This document shows positions 9,378-16,399 of a DNA stretch of 64,000 nt, piece by piece. This DNA is from Parafilimonas terrae (GTDB lineage Bacteria > Bacteroidota > Bacteroidia > Chitinophagales > Chitinophagaceae), in NCBI RefSeq assembly GCF_900115755.1, contig NZ_FOXQ01000004.1, forward strand, positions 186,001 through 250,000, in the 5' to 3' direction. Numbering within the stretch: position 1 is the stretch's first letter; each line of letters begins with the position of its first letter. The position numbers and the translations under genes are program-made. The notes beneath the pieces are model-generated. The model ran no database searches. It was not told the origin of the DNA and was given only the letters and a program-made list of their open reading frames with translations.

Positions 9378-10881
9378 ATTTGATATCATAATAATCGGCA
9401 GCGGCATGGGTGGGCTTGTTTGCGGGGATCTGCTTTCCAGAGAAGGTTATAAAGTTTGCGTTCTTGAAAAGAACAGGCAAATAGGCGGCTGCCTTCAAAC
9501 GTATGCGAGGGATAAAGTAATATTTGACTCAGGTGTGCATTATATTGGCGGGCTTGAAAAGGGGCAAAACCTTTACCAGCTTTTTCAATACCTCGGCATA
9601 ATGGATAAGCTGAAACTGGAACGCATGGATGACGATGCATTTGACAAAATCATCATCAGCAACGATAATAATGAATATGCGCTGGCGCAGGGCTATGATA
9701 ATTTTACAGAAAAACTTTCAGCATATTTCCTCCGGGAAAAAGAAGCCATTAAAAAGTATTGCGATGCGATACAAGGCGTTTGCACAAAATTCCCTTTATA
9801 TAATCTTGATGAAAAAGGTGGGCTGGAAGAAAAGCAAAGCGTACTGGATATAGACACAGAAACTTTTATTGCATCGCTTACCAACAATAAAAAGCTGCAG
9901 GCTGTGCTCGCAGGCAATAATCTTTTATATGCGGGTGTTGGTAACAAAACGCCTTTTTATGTGCATGCATTAATATTGAACAGTTATATACAAAGCTCCT
10001 GGAAATGTATTGATGGCGGCTCTCAAATCGCAAAACTGATAGCAAAAAATATTCGTAATAATGGTGGGACCATCATGCGTAATGCAGATGTAGTAAGGCT
10101 TGCAGAAGAAGATGGCGAAATAAAGTATGCCCAATTAAGCGATGGCAAAAAGTTATTTGCAAAATATTTTGTTTCCAACCTGCACCCGGCAAAAACAATT
10201 GAGCTTACACACACAAACCTGTTTAAACAGGCTTATAAAAGCCGCATACAAAATTTAAAAGATACTATTTCCTGCTTCATTGTAAACATTGTGCTTAAGC
10301 CGGGAACATTCAAATATCATTCGCACAATTACTATTATCACAAAGAAGGATATTTATGGAACCAGGCAGGTTATACCGAAGATAACTGGCCGCTGGGTTA
10401 TGCTTTATTTATAACGCCGTCTTCAAAACATAAAGAATTTGCAAACGGCCTTACGCTTTTTACTTATATGCGTTACGAAGATGTGCTTGAATGGAAAGAT
10501 ACTTTTAACACAGATTCATGCGAACAAAGCCGCGGCGAATCTTACGAAACATTCAAACAACAAAAAGCAGAAAAATTAATTGATCTTGCCTGCGAAAAAT
10601 TTCCATCGCTCAGCAATTGCATTCAGTCTTATTATACTTCAACTCCGCTTTCTTTCAGGGATTATATCGGCACAGATAATGGTTCTTTATATGGCATTGC
10701 AAAAGATTATAAAGAACCATTAAAAACATTTATATCACCGCGAACTAAATTGCCCAACCTGTATCTTACAGGCCAGAACTTAAACCTGCATGGCATTTTA
10801 GGCGCAGGCATAAGCGGCATTGTTACGGCAACAGCATTAACGGGCAATAACGAAATAATTAAAAAGATAAAACATGCTTAA
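9367..10881 (+). CDS. FAD-dependent oxidoreductase, phytoene desaturase-like
   Basis: 504-aa flavoprotein. The N-terminal Rossmann dinucleotide motif IIIIGSGMGGLVCGDLLS (about residues 6-24) is followed by VCVLEKNRQIGG, the typical start of CrtI/carotene-isomerase-like oxidoreductases. The C-terminal YLTGQNLNLHGILGAGISG is the matching FAD-binding segment. It overlaps the upstream exporter fusion and the downstream C45-type gene (8 nt), so the three are translationally linked. Members in aryl-polyene/flexirubin clusters are presumed to act on the polyene chain or its precursor; the actual substrate is unknown. A carotenoid role is less likely because no phytoene synthase is nearby. Confidence 0.85.
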   Translation: MMNEFDIIIIGSGMGGLVCGDLLSREGYKVCVLEKNRQIGGCLQTYARDKVIFDSGVHYIGGLEKGQNLYQLFQYLGIMDKLKLERMDDDAFDKIIISNDNNEYALAQGYDNFTEKLSAYFLREKEAIKKYCDAIQGVCTKFPLYNLDEKGGLEEKQSVLDIDTETFIASLTNNKKLQAVLAGNNLLYAGVGNKTPFYVHALILNSYIQSSWKCIDGGSQIAKLIAKNIRNNGGTIMRNADVVRLAEEDGEIKYAQLSDGKKLFAKYFVSNLHPAKTIELTHTNLFKQAYKSRIQNLKDTISCFIVNIVLKPGTFKYHSHNYYYHKEGYLWNQAGYTEDNWPLGYALFITPSSKHKEFANGLTLFTYMRYEDVLEWKDTFNTDSCEQSRGESYETFKQQKAEKLIDLACEKFPSLSNCIQSYYTSTPLSFRDYIGTDNGSLYGIAKDYKEPLKTFISPRTKLPNLYLTGQNLNLHGILGAGISGIVTATALTGNNEIIKKIKHA

Positions 10882-12541
10882 AACAAACAGGTTTACACGA
10901 AGGCTTTTGCGTGTGTTTGGCGTTATTGTTTTGCTGTTTGTTTTACTCGCCATTTATCTCGTATGGGTATCGGATATAAAGCCGCCAAAAATTGCAAATA
11001 CAAACGCTTCTCAATTACAAAGAACACAACACGACAGCAGCTTTTACACTTTAAATAATAACTGGTTTCGTAAAAGCAATTCGGGCCTGTATGAAATGTA
11101 TGTTGAAGGCAAGCCTTTTGACCGTGGCGCTATTAATGGCAAACTCAGCAAAGAATTGATACAAAGCCAGGAAGATTATTTTGCAGAGCAGTTGGATAAG
11201 ATGATCCCTTCATCATTCTACCAGCATTTTCTCAAATATTTTATCGGTTGGTTTAACCGCAAGTTGCCCGACAACATTACGGAAGAATATAAAGAAGAGA
11301 TATACGGCGTATCATTATCCGCTTCTGATAAATATGATTATATCGGCAGCAATTACAGCCGTTTGTTGAATTATCACGCAGCGCATGATATTGGCCATGC
11401 CTTGCAAAACATGGCATTGGTTGGTTGCACTTCGTTTGGCACATGGGGCGCTATGAGCCAGGACAGCACCATGATCATTGGCCGAAATTTTGATTTTTAT
11501 GTGAATGATGATTTTGCAAAGAATAAGATTGTGCTGTTTTGCAATCCTGCGCAGGGGCATAAATTTATGTCGGTGACATGGGGCGGATTTATAGGCGTTG
11601 TTTCAGGCATGAACGATAAAGGGTTAACCGTTACCATTAATGCAGATAAATCAGAAATTCCAACTTCATCTGCAACGCCCGTTTCTTTGGTGGCAAGGGA
11701 AATTTTGCAGTACGCTGAAAATATTGACCAGGCAATTGCAATTGCAAAGAAGAGAAAGATGTTTGTGTCTGAATCTTTTTTAATTGGCTCAGCGGAAGAT
11801 AAAAAAGCGGTGATTATTGAGAAGACGCCCGACACGCTGGCTGTATATGATCCGCAACAGAATTATATAATGTGTGCCAATCATTTTCAAAGCGATGCTT
11901 TAAAAAATTCGGAAGCTAATAAAGTGCAGTTGAAAGAAAATGCTTCGCCATACCGTTATGAACGCTTAACCCAATTAATGCAGCAAAATGGCCAAAATAC
12001 GGTGGCAAAAACAATTGCCATTTTAAGAGACCATGAAGGTTTAAACAACACCAATATCGGGCTTGGAAATGAAAGGGCCATGAACCAGTTTATTGCGCAT
12101 CACAGCATTGTTTTTGAGCCGGAAAAATTAAAAGTTTGGGTCTCCACGTCACCGTGGATGCTGGGTGAATTTGTTTGTTACGACCTGAACAAAATATTCG
12201 CTTTAAACGGGTTGACAACAGATAAAGAAATTTACGACAGCGCTTCAACTATTCCTGCTGATAGTTTTATACAAACGCAACAGTTTAAAAACTTTGTGCA
12301 ATACAGGCATTATACGCAGCTTTTATCAGATGGAAAAAATATAAACGTTGACAGCATGATTGCAGACAACCCGGAATATTATCATGCCTATGTTTTAGCC
12401 GGTGATTATTATTATAAGAAGGAGCAATGGCAAAAAGCACTGGGTTATTATCAAGCTGCATTAACAAAAGTTGTAACTACAAAGCCGGAAGAAGAACATA
12501 TAAAAAAGCAAATAGAAGCTTGCAGGAAAAAATTGTTGTAA
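10874..12541 (+). CDS. C45-family autoproteolytic acyltransferase/hydrolase
   Basis: 555-aa protein anchored by an N-terminal helix (about residues 12-33, VFGVIVLLFVLLAIYLVWV). The body is an Ntn-hydrolase of the peptidase C45 / penicillin acyltransferase type. The conserved GCTSFGTWGAMSQDSTMIIGR segment places the likely nucleophile at Cys185, and NFDF and GVVSGMNDKGL follow. In this family the precursor cleaves itself to expose the cysteine. The last ~70 residues look like one TPR-type helical hairpin (YHAYVLAGDYYYKKEQWQKA). Related genes accompany flexirubin-type clusters, where an acyl transfer or amide cleavage is assumed. It overlaps the FAD oxidoreductase gene. Confidence 0.78.
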   Translation: MLKTNRFTRRLLRVFGVIVLLFVLLAIYLVWVSDIKPPKIANTNASQLQRTQHDSSFYTLNNNWFRKSNSGLYEMYVEGKPFDRGAINGKLSKELIQSQEDYFAEQLDKMIPSSFYQHFLKYFIGWFNRKLPDNITEEYKEEIYGVSLSASDKYDYIGSNYSRLLNYHAAHDIGHALQNMALVGCTSFGTWGAMSQDSTMIIGRNFDFYVNDDFAKNKIVLFCNPAQGHKFMSVTWGGFIGVVSGMNDKGLTVTINADKSEIPTSSATPVSLVAREILQYAENIDQAIAIAKKRKMFVSESFLIGSAEDKKAVIIEKTPDTLAVYDPQQNYIMCANHFQSDALKNSEANKVQLKENASPYRYERLTQLMQQNGQNTVAKTIAILRDHEGLNNTNIGLGNERAMNQFIAHHSIVFEPEKLKVWVSTSPWMLGEFVCYDLNKIFALNGLTTDKEIYDSASTIPADSFIQTQQFKNFVQYRHYTQLLSDGKNINVDSMIADNPEYYHAYVLAGDYYYKKEQWQKALGYYQAALTKVVTTKPEEEHIKKQIEACRKKLL

Positions 12542-12625
12542 ATGTGTTTATGAATAGTAAGCCTTCTTTAAATATAAATTAACTCATAGCTGGCTACTCA
12601 CAGCTCACCATCATAAATTATCATA

Positions 12626-13000
12626 ATGATATTTGGCATAGGCACCGATATTATAGAAGTTGAACGCATCGCTGCTTCCATAGAAAAACAAAGCAGTTTT
12701 AAAGAGTATGTTTTCTCAGCAAATGAAATTGCTTATTGTGAAAGCAAGGCGCATAAATATGAGCACTATGCTGCGAGGCTTGCAGCCAAAGAAGCTTTAT
12801 CAAAGGCATTGGGTACCGGCTGGCCCGAAGGCACACACATTAATGAAGCGGAAGTATTGAATGATGAAAAGGGCAAACCATTTTTCAATTTTACCGGTGC
12901 AACGGTAAATGTTATTGCTGCCATGAATATTGCGGCTATTCATGTTTCACTTTCACATACGAAAACAATGGCAACGGCTGTGGTGATGGTGGAGAAATAA
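12626..13000 (+). CDS. acpS: holo-[acyl-carrier-protein] synthase
   Basis: 124-aa phosphopantetheinyl transferase that moves 4'-phosphopantetheine from CoA onto acyl carrier proteins. The family signature GIGTDIIEVERI (residues 4-15, Mg-binding Asp) and the AARLAAKEALSKALGTG helix (about 50-66, Glu/Lys of the active site) are intact, as is the C-terminal HVSLSHTKTMATAVV. Length is typical for AcpS. It follows the polyene-lipid-type genes after 84 nt on the same strand and could serve both fatty-acid synthesis and that pathway. Confidence 0.93.
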   Translation: MIFGIGTDIIEVERIAASIEKQSSFKEYVFSANEIAYCESKAHKYEHYAARLAAKEALSKALGTGWPEGTHINEAEVLNDEKGKPFFNFTGATVNVIAAMNIAAIHVSLSHTKTMATAVVMVEK

Positions 13001-13163
13001 AGTTCTCCGGATAAAACTTTTCATAAGCGGGGCCATGCTATAGTTTATGGATCATGTACCTGCATTTAGGATCTGTTTGAGTTATTTTTTTATACCAGTA
13101 AAAGTTTTGTGGAAGTCCTGAAACTTTTTCAGGCTTAATAATTATAAAAAAGTAAGAGTATTG

Positions 13164-13200
13164 GCTACAGATGCACAAATAAAATTTGTGCATCTGTAGC
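13164..13200. repeat. perfect 17-bp inverted repeat (GCTACAGATGCACAAAT)
   Basis: Arms 13164-13180 and 13184-13200 are exact complements around AAA. A close relative lies at 20525-20566, so this is a dispersed palindrome. Lying between convergent acpS and smpB, it may also work as a two-way terminator, although no U-tract follows directly. Confidence 0.7.
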
Positions 13201-13232
13201 TAAAAACAAAAATCTGCCAAATTGGAAACCCT

Positions 13233-13673
13233 TTATTTAAGCGCCCTGCTTATTTCCCGTTTAATATCTTTTTCCCGTAACGAATCTCTTTTATCGTGTA
13301 CTTTTTTGCCTCTTGCCAAACCTATTTCCACTTTCACCAGGCTTTTCTCGTTGAAGAAAATGCGCAACGGAACGAGCGTAAAACCACGCTCCTTCATTTT
13401 TGCCTGTATGCGTTTTAGTTCGCGTTGGGTTAAAAGGAGCTTCCTGTCATGCACGGCAATATGATTGTTAGTGGTGCCTAATTTATACTCGGCAATATAT
13501 AAACCACGCAGCCATAATTCATTCTTATCAAACAGGCAATAAGCATCGTTAAAACTCACTTTTCCTTCACGTATGCTTTTCACTTCGGTGCCAAGCAGCA
13601 CTATGCCTGCCACATATTTATCTTCTATGTAGTAATTAAAATAAGCCTGCCTGTTATTCATTTCTTTCGACAT
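13233..13673 (-). CDS. smpB: SsrA-binding protein
   Basis: 146-aa partner of tmRNA in trans-translation, which frees stalled ribosomes. The OB-fold family landmarks are present: NRQAYFNYYIEDKYVAGIVLLGTEVKSIR, FNDAYC, HDRKLLLT, and the C-terminal basic tail ARGKKVHDKRDSLREKD that enters the ribosomal mRNA channel. (The first landmark spans residues about 7-35.) Length fits SmpB. The tmRNA gene itself is not in the window. It sits tail to tail with acpS. Confidence 0.97.
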   Translation of the reverse strand: MSKEMNNRQAYFNYYIEDKYVAGIVLLGTEVKSIREGKVSFNDAYCLFDKNELWLRGLYIAEYKLGTTNNHIAVHDRKLLLTQRELKRIQAKMKERGFTLVPLRIFFNEKSLVKVEIGLARGKKVHDKRDSLREKDIKREISRALK

Positions 13674-13785
13674 AAGTCTTTCGCTGTGCAGGTGATTAAA
13701 TGGTGTTTTTTATGATGCCATTGTAAGTGCAGCACAAGTGTTGCGACGCAAGGAAGATGCCATGCAATACAAAAGCCTGTATCAT

Positions 13786-13812
13786 AAAATAAAAAATGCG
13801 AAGCATTAAAAA
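13786..13812 (-). terminator. likely intrinsic terminator after accD
   Basis: Read on the minus strand, AATGC-TTC-GCATT is followed by a T-rich run (TTTTTATTTTATG), 19-30 nt beyond the accD stop codon. The stem is short (5 bp), so the call is moderate. Confidence 0.5.
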
Positions 13813-13825
13813 ACTTACACGATGG

Positions 13826-14755
13826 TTAATGCTCTATAAGATTTATAAGCGTGGTGAGCTTGCTTTTGAGTGCCTTACGGTCAACAATAAAATCAAGAAA
13901 GCCATGTTCCAGTAAAAACTCGCTGCGCTGGAAACCTTCGGGCAAATCTTTTTTAATGGTTTCTTTAATTACACGCGGGCCGGCAAAACCAATAAGGGCG
14001 CCGGGCTCGGCAATATTAAAGTCGCCAAGCATGCCAAAGCTGGCTGAAATGCCGCCGAATGTGGGATCGGTTAATAAAGAAATAAAAAGCAAACCCGCAT
14101 CGCTTAACTGCGATAATTTACCGCTCGTTTTTGCCAGTTGCATCAGGCTGAAAGCACTTTCCATCATGCGGGCGCCGCCACTTTTACTTATTACCAGGAA
14201 GGGCAACTTATTCTGTATGCAATAATCAACAGCGCGGCTGAATTTTTCACCCATTACGCTGCCAAGCGAGCCGCCGATAAATTCAAAATCCATACAGGCC
14301 ACCACTAATTCAATACTGTTTATGTCGCCTACGGCAACACGCATACTGTCCTTAAGATTTGTTTTGGAGTGAATTTCATCAAGCCTTTTCTGGTAGGGCT
14401 TTAAATCGGTAAAACCCAGGAAATCTATGCTTTGAATGTTATCAAAAAGCTCGGTATATTTTTTATTGTCGAATAATATCTCAAAATAATCTTCACTGCC
14501 TATGCGGTGATGGTAATTGCATTTTGGACAAACGTATAAGTTTTCTTTGAGTTCGCTGGTAGTACAGATGTAGTGGCATTCAGGGCATTTGCTCCATAAA
14601 CCTTCGGGCATTTCCCTTTTTTCGGAAGTGGACGTAGTTATGCCTTTGCGCAAACGCTTGTACCATTTCTCTTTTGTTTCGCTGCCGCCTGTTTCCTCTT
14701 TAGAACTTTCTTCACCGGAAAGCGATTCACTAAGTTCATCGTTAAGTTCTGCCAT
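13826..14755 (-). CDS. accD: acetyl-CoA carboxylase carboxyltransferase subunit beta
   Basis: 309-aa beta subunit of the carboxyltransferase half of acetyl-CoA carboxylase, the first committed step of fatty-acid synthesis (malonyl-CoA formation with AccA). A four-cysteine zinc ribbon is visible at C57, C60, C76 and C79. The carboxyltransferase core has [14 protein letters not shown] and SGGARMMES (oxyanion/biotin-side segments), FGGISASF and GFAGPRVI. The first ~40 residues are an acidic, Ser/Glu-rich extension not common to all AccD. It lies 78 nt after fbaB on the same strand, separated by a hairpin-forming sequence. Confidence 0.97.
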   Translation of the reverse strand: MAELNDELSESLSGEESSKEETGGSETKEKWYKRLRKGITTSTSEKREMPEGLWSKCPECHYICTTSELKENLYVCPKCNYHHRIGSEDYFEILFDNKKYTELFDNIQSIDFLGFTDLKPYQKRLDEIHSKTNLKDSMRVAVGDINSIELVVACMDFEFIGGSLGSVMGEKFSRAVDYCIQNKLPFLVISKSGGARMMESAFSLMQLAKTSGKLSQLSDAGLLFISLLTDPTFGGISASFGMLGDFNIAEPGALIGFAGPRVIKETIKKDLPEGFQRSEFLLEHGFLDFIVDRKALKSKLTTLINLIEH

Positions 14756-14774
14756 AAACTATAATAAGCGTAAA

Positions 14775-14811
14775 ATGGCGGGAAAACCTTTGTTAAGATT
14801 TCACCCGCCAT
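14775..14811. repeat. 8-bp GC-rich inverted repeat between fbaB and accD
   Basis: ATGGCGGG (14775-14782) and CCCGCCAT (14804-14811) are exact complements around 21 nt in the 78-nt gap between fbaB and accD. It could form a stem in the accD leader, but there is no adjacent U-tract to make it a terminator. Confidence 0.4.
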
Positions 14812-14833
14812 GCAAGTTATGTCTTTTAATCAA

Positions 14834-15907
14834 TTAAGCAATTGTAATGCCTTCATCTGTATAAACATCCATTATTTTTCCAAGCATTTCAACGCCTTCA
14901 TTCATTGGGCGCTGGAATGCTTTACGGCCAAGGATTAAGCCCATACCGCCGGCGCGTTTATTAATAACAGCCGTTGCCACTGCATCTGCCATATCTGATG
15001 CGCCCTTGCTTTCACCACCGGAGTTAATCAGTCCTACCCTACCGGCATAACAATTTAAAACCTGGTAGCGGCAAAGGTCAATCGGATGGTCTGTGGTTAA
15101 TTTTGAATAAACCAGCGGGCTTGTTTTACCATGTTTTGTTGCAAGATAACCGCCGTTATTGGTAGGTAATTTTTGCTTGATGATATCTGCCTGTATGGTT
15201 ACACCCAAATGGTTTGCCTGGCCGGTTAAATCGGCTGAAGTATGATAGTCAACACCATCAACTTTAAAACCATTATTTCTTGTGTAACACCAGAGAATAG
15301 TTAACATGCCCAGTTCGTGCGCATATTCAAATGCCTCAGAAATTTCTTTTAACTGTTTACGGCTTTCTGCGCTTCCCCAATAAATGGTAGCGCCAATGCC
15401 CACAGCGCCCATATTCCATGCATCTTTTACGGAACCAAATAAAGTCTGGTCGTAAGTATTAGGCAGGCTTAAAAATTCGTTGTGATTAATTTTTACAATG
15501 AAAGGAATTTTATGGGCATACTTGCGGCTCATAATTCCCAGTACGCCATACGTGGAAGCAACGGCATTACAGCCTGCCTCTATGGCCAGTTTAATGATAT
15601 TTTCAGGATCGAAATATATTGGATTGATAGCGAAAGATGCGCCGGCGCTGTGCTCAATGCCCTGGTCAACAGGAAATATATTGCAATAACCTGTATTGGC
15701 AAGGCGACCATGACCAAGTAATTGCTGCATGCTGCCTAAAACACGGTTGCTGCGGTTGCTTTCTTTCCATACTCTGTCTAAATGATCCGGGCCTGGTAAA
15801 TGCAGTGTGGATTTATCTATTGCCGGGCTCGAATAATCTAACAGGTATTCGGCTTTATCGCCAAGCAGTTCGCTAACTTTGGAATTTGCCATAACAATTT
15901 TTTGCAT
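14834..15907 (-). CDS. fbaB: class I fructose-bisphosphate aldolase (FbaB/DhnA type)
   Basis: 357-aa Schiff-base aldolase that interconverts fructose-1,6-bisphosphate with DHAP and glyceraldehyde-3-phosphate. It reads almost colinearly with the E. coli FbaB pattern: [17 protein letters not shown]-equivalent [59 protein letters not shown] and [16 protein letters not shown] near the C-terminus. The annotated MQKIVMANS start may be 5 residues long; a second ATG in frame follows. A TATATTTG promoter element is 34 nt upstream. It is the metal-independent enzyme and would work in glycolysis or gluconeogenesis. Confidence 0.95.
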   Translation of the reverse strand: MQKIVMANSKVSELLGDKAEYLLDYSSPAIDKSTLHLPGPDHLDRVWKESNRSNRVLGSMQQLLGHGRLANTGYCNIFPVDQGIEHSAGASFAINPIYFDPENIIKLAIEAGCNAVASTYGVLGIMSRKYAHKIPFIVKINHNEFLSLPNTYDQTLFGSVKDAWNMGAVGIGATIYWGSAESRKQLKEISEAFEYAHELGMLTILWCYTRNNGFKVDGVDYHTSADLTGQANHLGVTIQADIIKQKLPTNNGGYLATKHGKTSPLVYSKLTTDHPIDLCRYQVLNCYAGRVGLINSGGESKGASDMADAVATAVINKRAGGMGLILGRKAFQRPMNEGVEMLGKIMDVYTDEGITIA

Positions 15908-15941
15908 TAATAATATATATAAACAATCGGTTTTCGGGGTG

Positions 15942-15949
15942 CAAATATA
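15942..15949 (-). promoter_or_regulatory. -7 promoter element TATATTTG for fbaB
   Basis: On the minus strand TATATTTG matches TAnnTTTG and lies about 34 nt ahead of the fbaB start. No -33 TTG is evident at the standard spacing. Confidence 0.45.
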
Positions 15950-16048
15950 GGCAGTAAATTTTTTAATGAATTTTATTTATGTATGCAATATTTTATTGAC
16001 GCATTGCCTATTGTGATATAATTCCTTAACAGTTAATTCTGTTACATC

Positions 16049-16182
16049 ATGAAAAAAATCCTAACACTTCTTTTAGTTGTTATTTTCTTTTTAGTTGCAA
16101 AAAAGAAAATGCCGTACAACAGTCATTAGATACAGATACAGTAACTTATCCTAAGTGCAGGCTACAGTACCTGCTATTATAA
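16049..16182 (+). pseudogene. remnant of a small lipoprotein gene
   Basis: An ATG at 16049 opens a signal-peptide-like frame (MKKILTLLLVVIFFLV) that ends after 26 codons. The frame shifted at the T-run near 16083-16091 continues as FLFSCKKENAVQQ..., i.e. a textbook lipobox (LFSC) plus charged linker, and stops at 16180-16182. One lost T explains the break. Beyond it, to 16400, I see only AT-rich sequence without a usable frame, so the rest of the gene appears to have decayed. The neighbours do not suggest its role. Confidence 0.5.
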
Positions 16183-16399
16183 AGGGTATAATTTTTTCTA
16201 AACAAAAGATGGCTTCAAAAAACAATATTTGAAAATTTCAGGGAAGGACAGGTTCATATGAATGCAGGCGGTTTTAATAAATACAGTTTTTAAATAGTTG
16301 CTTTCGCCGCAACATTTCCCGTTTTAATCGAATTTATTTTCAGGCTGTTAAACATTAGTGCAAAGTTTGTATCCTTAATTGAAGGAGTTAAACTTTAGC

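Noticed and set aside
16379-16399. TTG start for the barrel protein
   Set aside because: ATG 16400 begins directly at the signal peptide.
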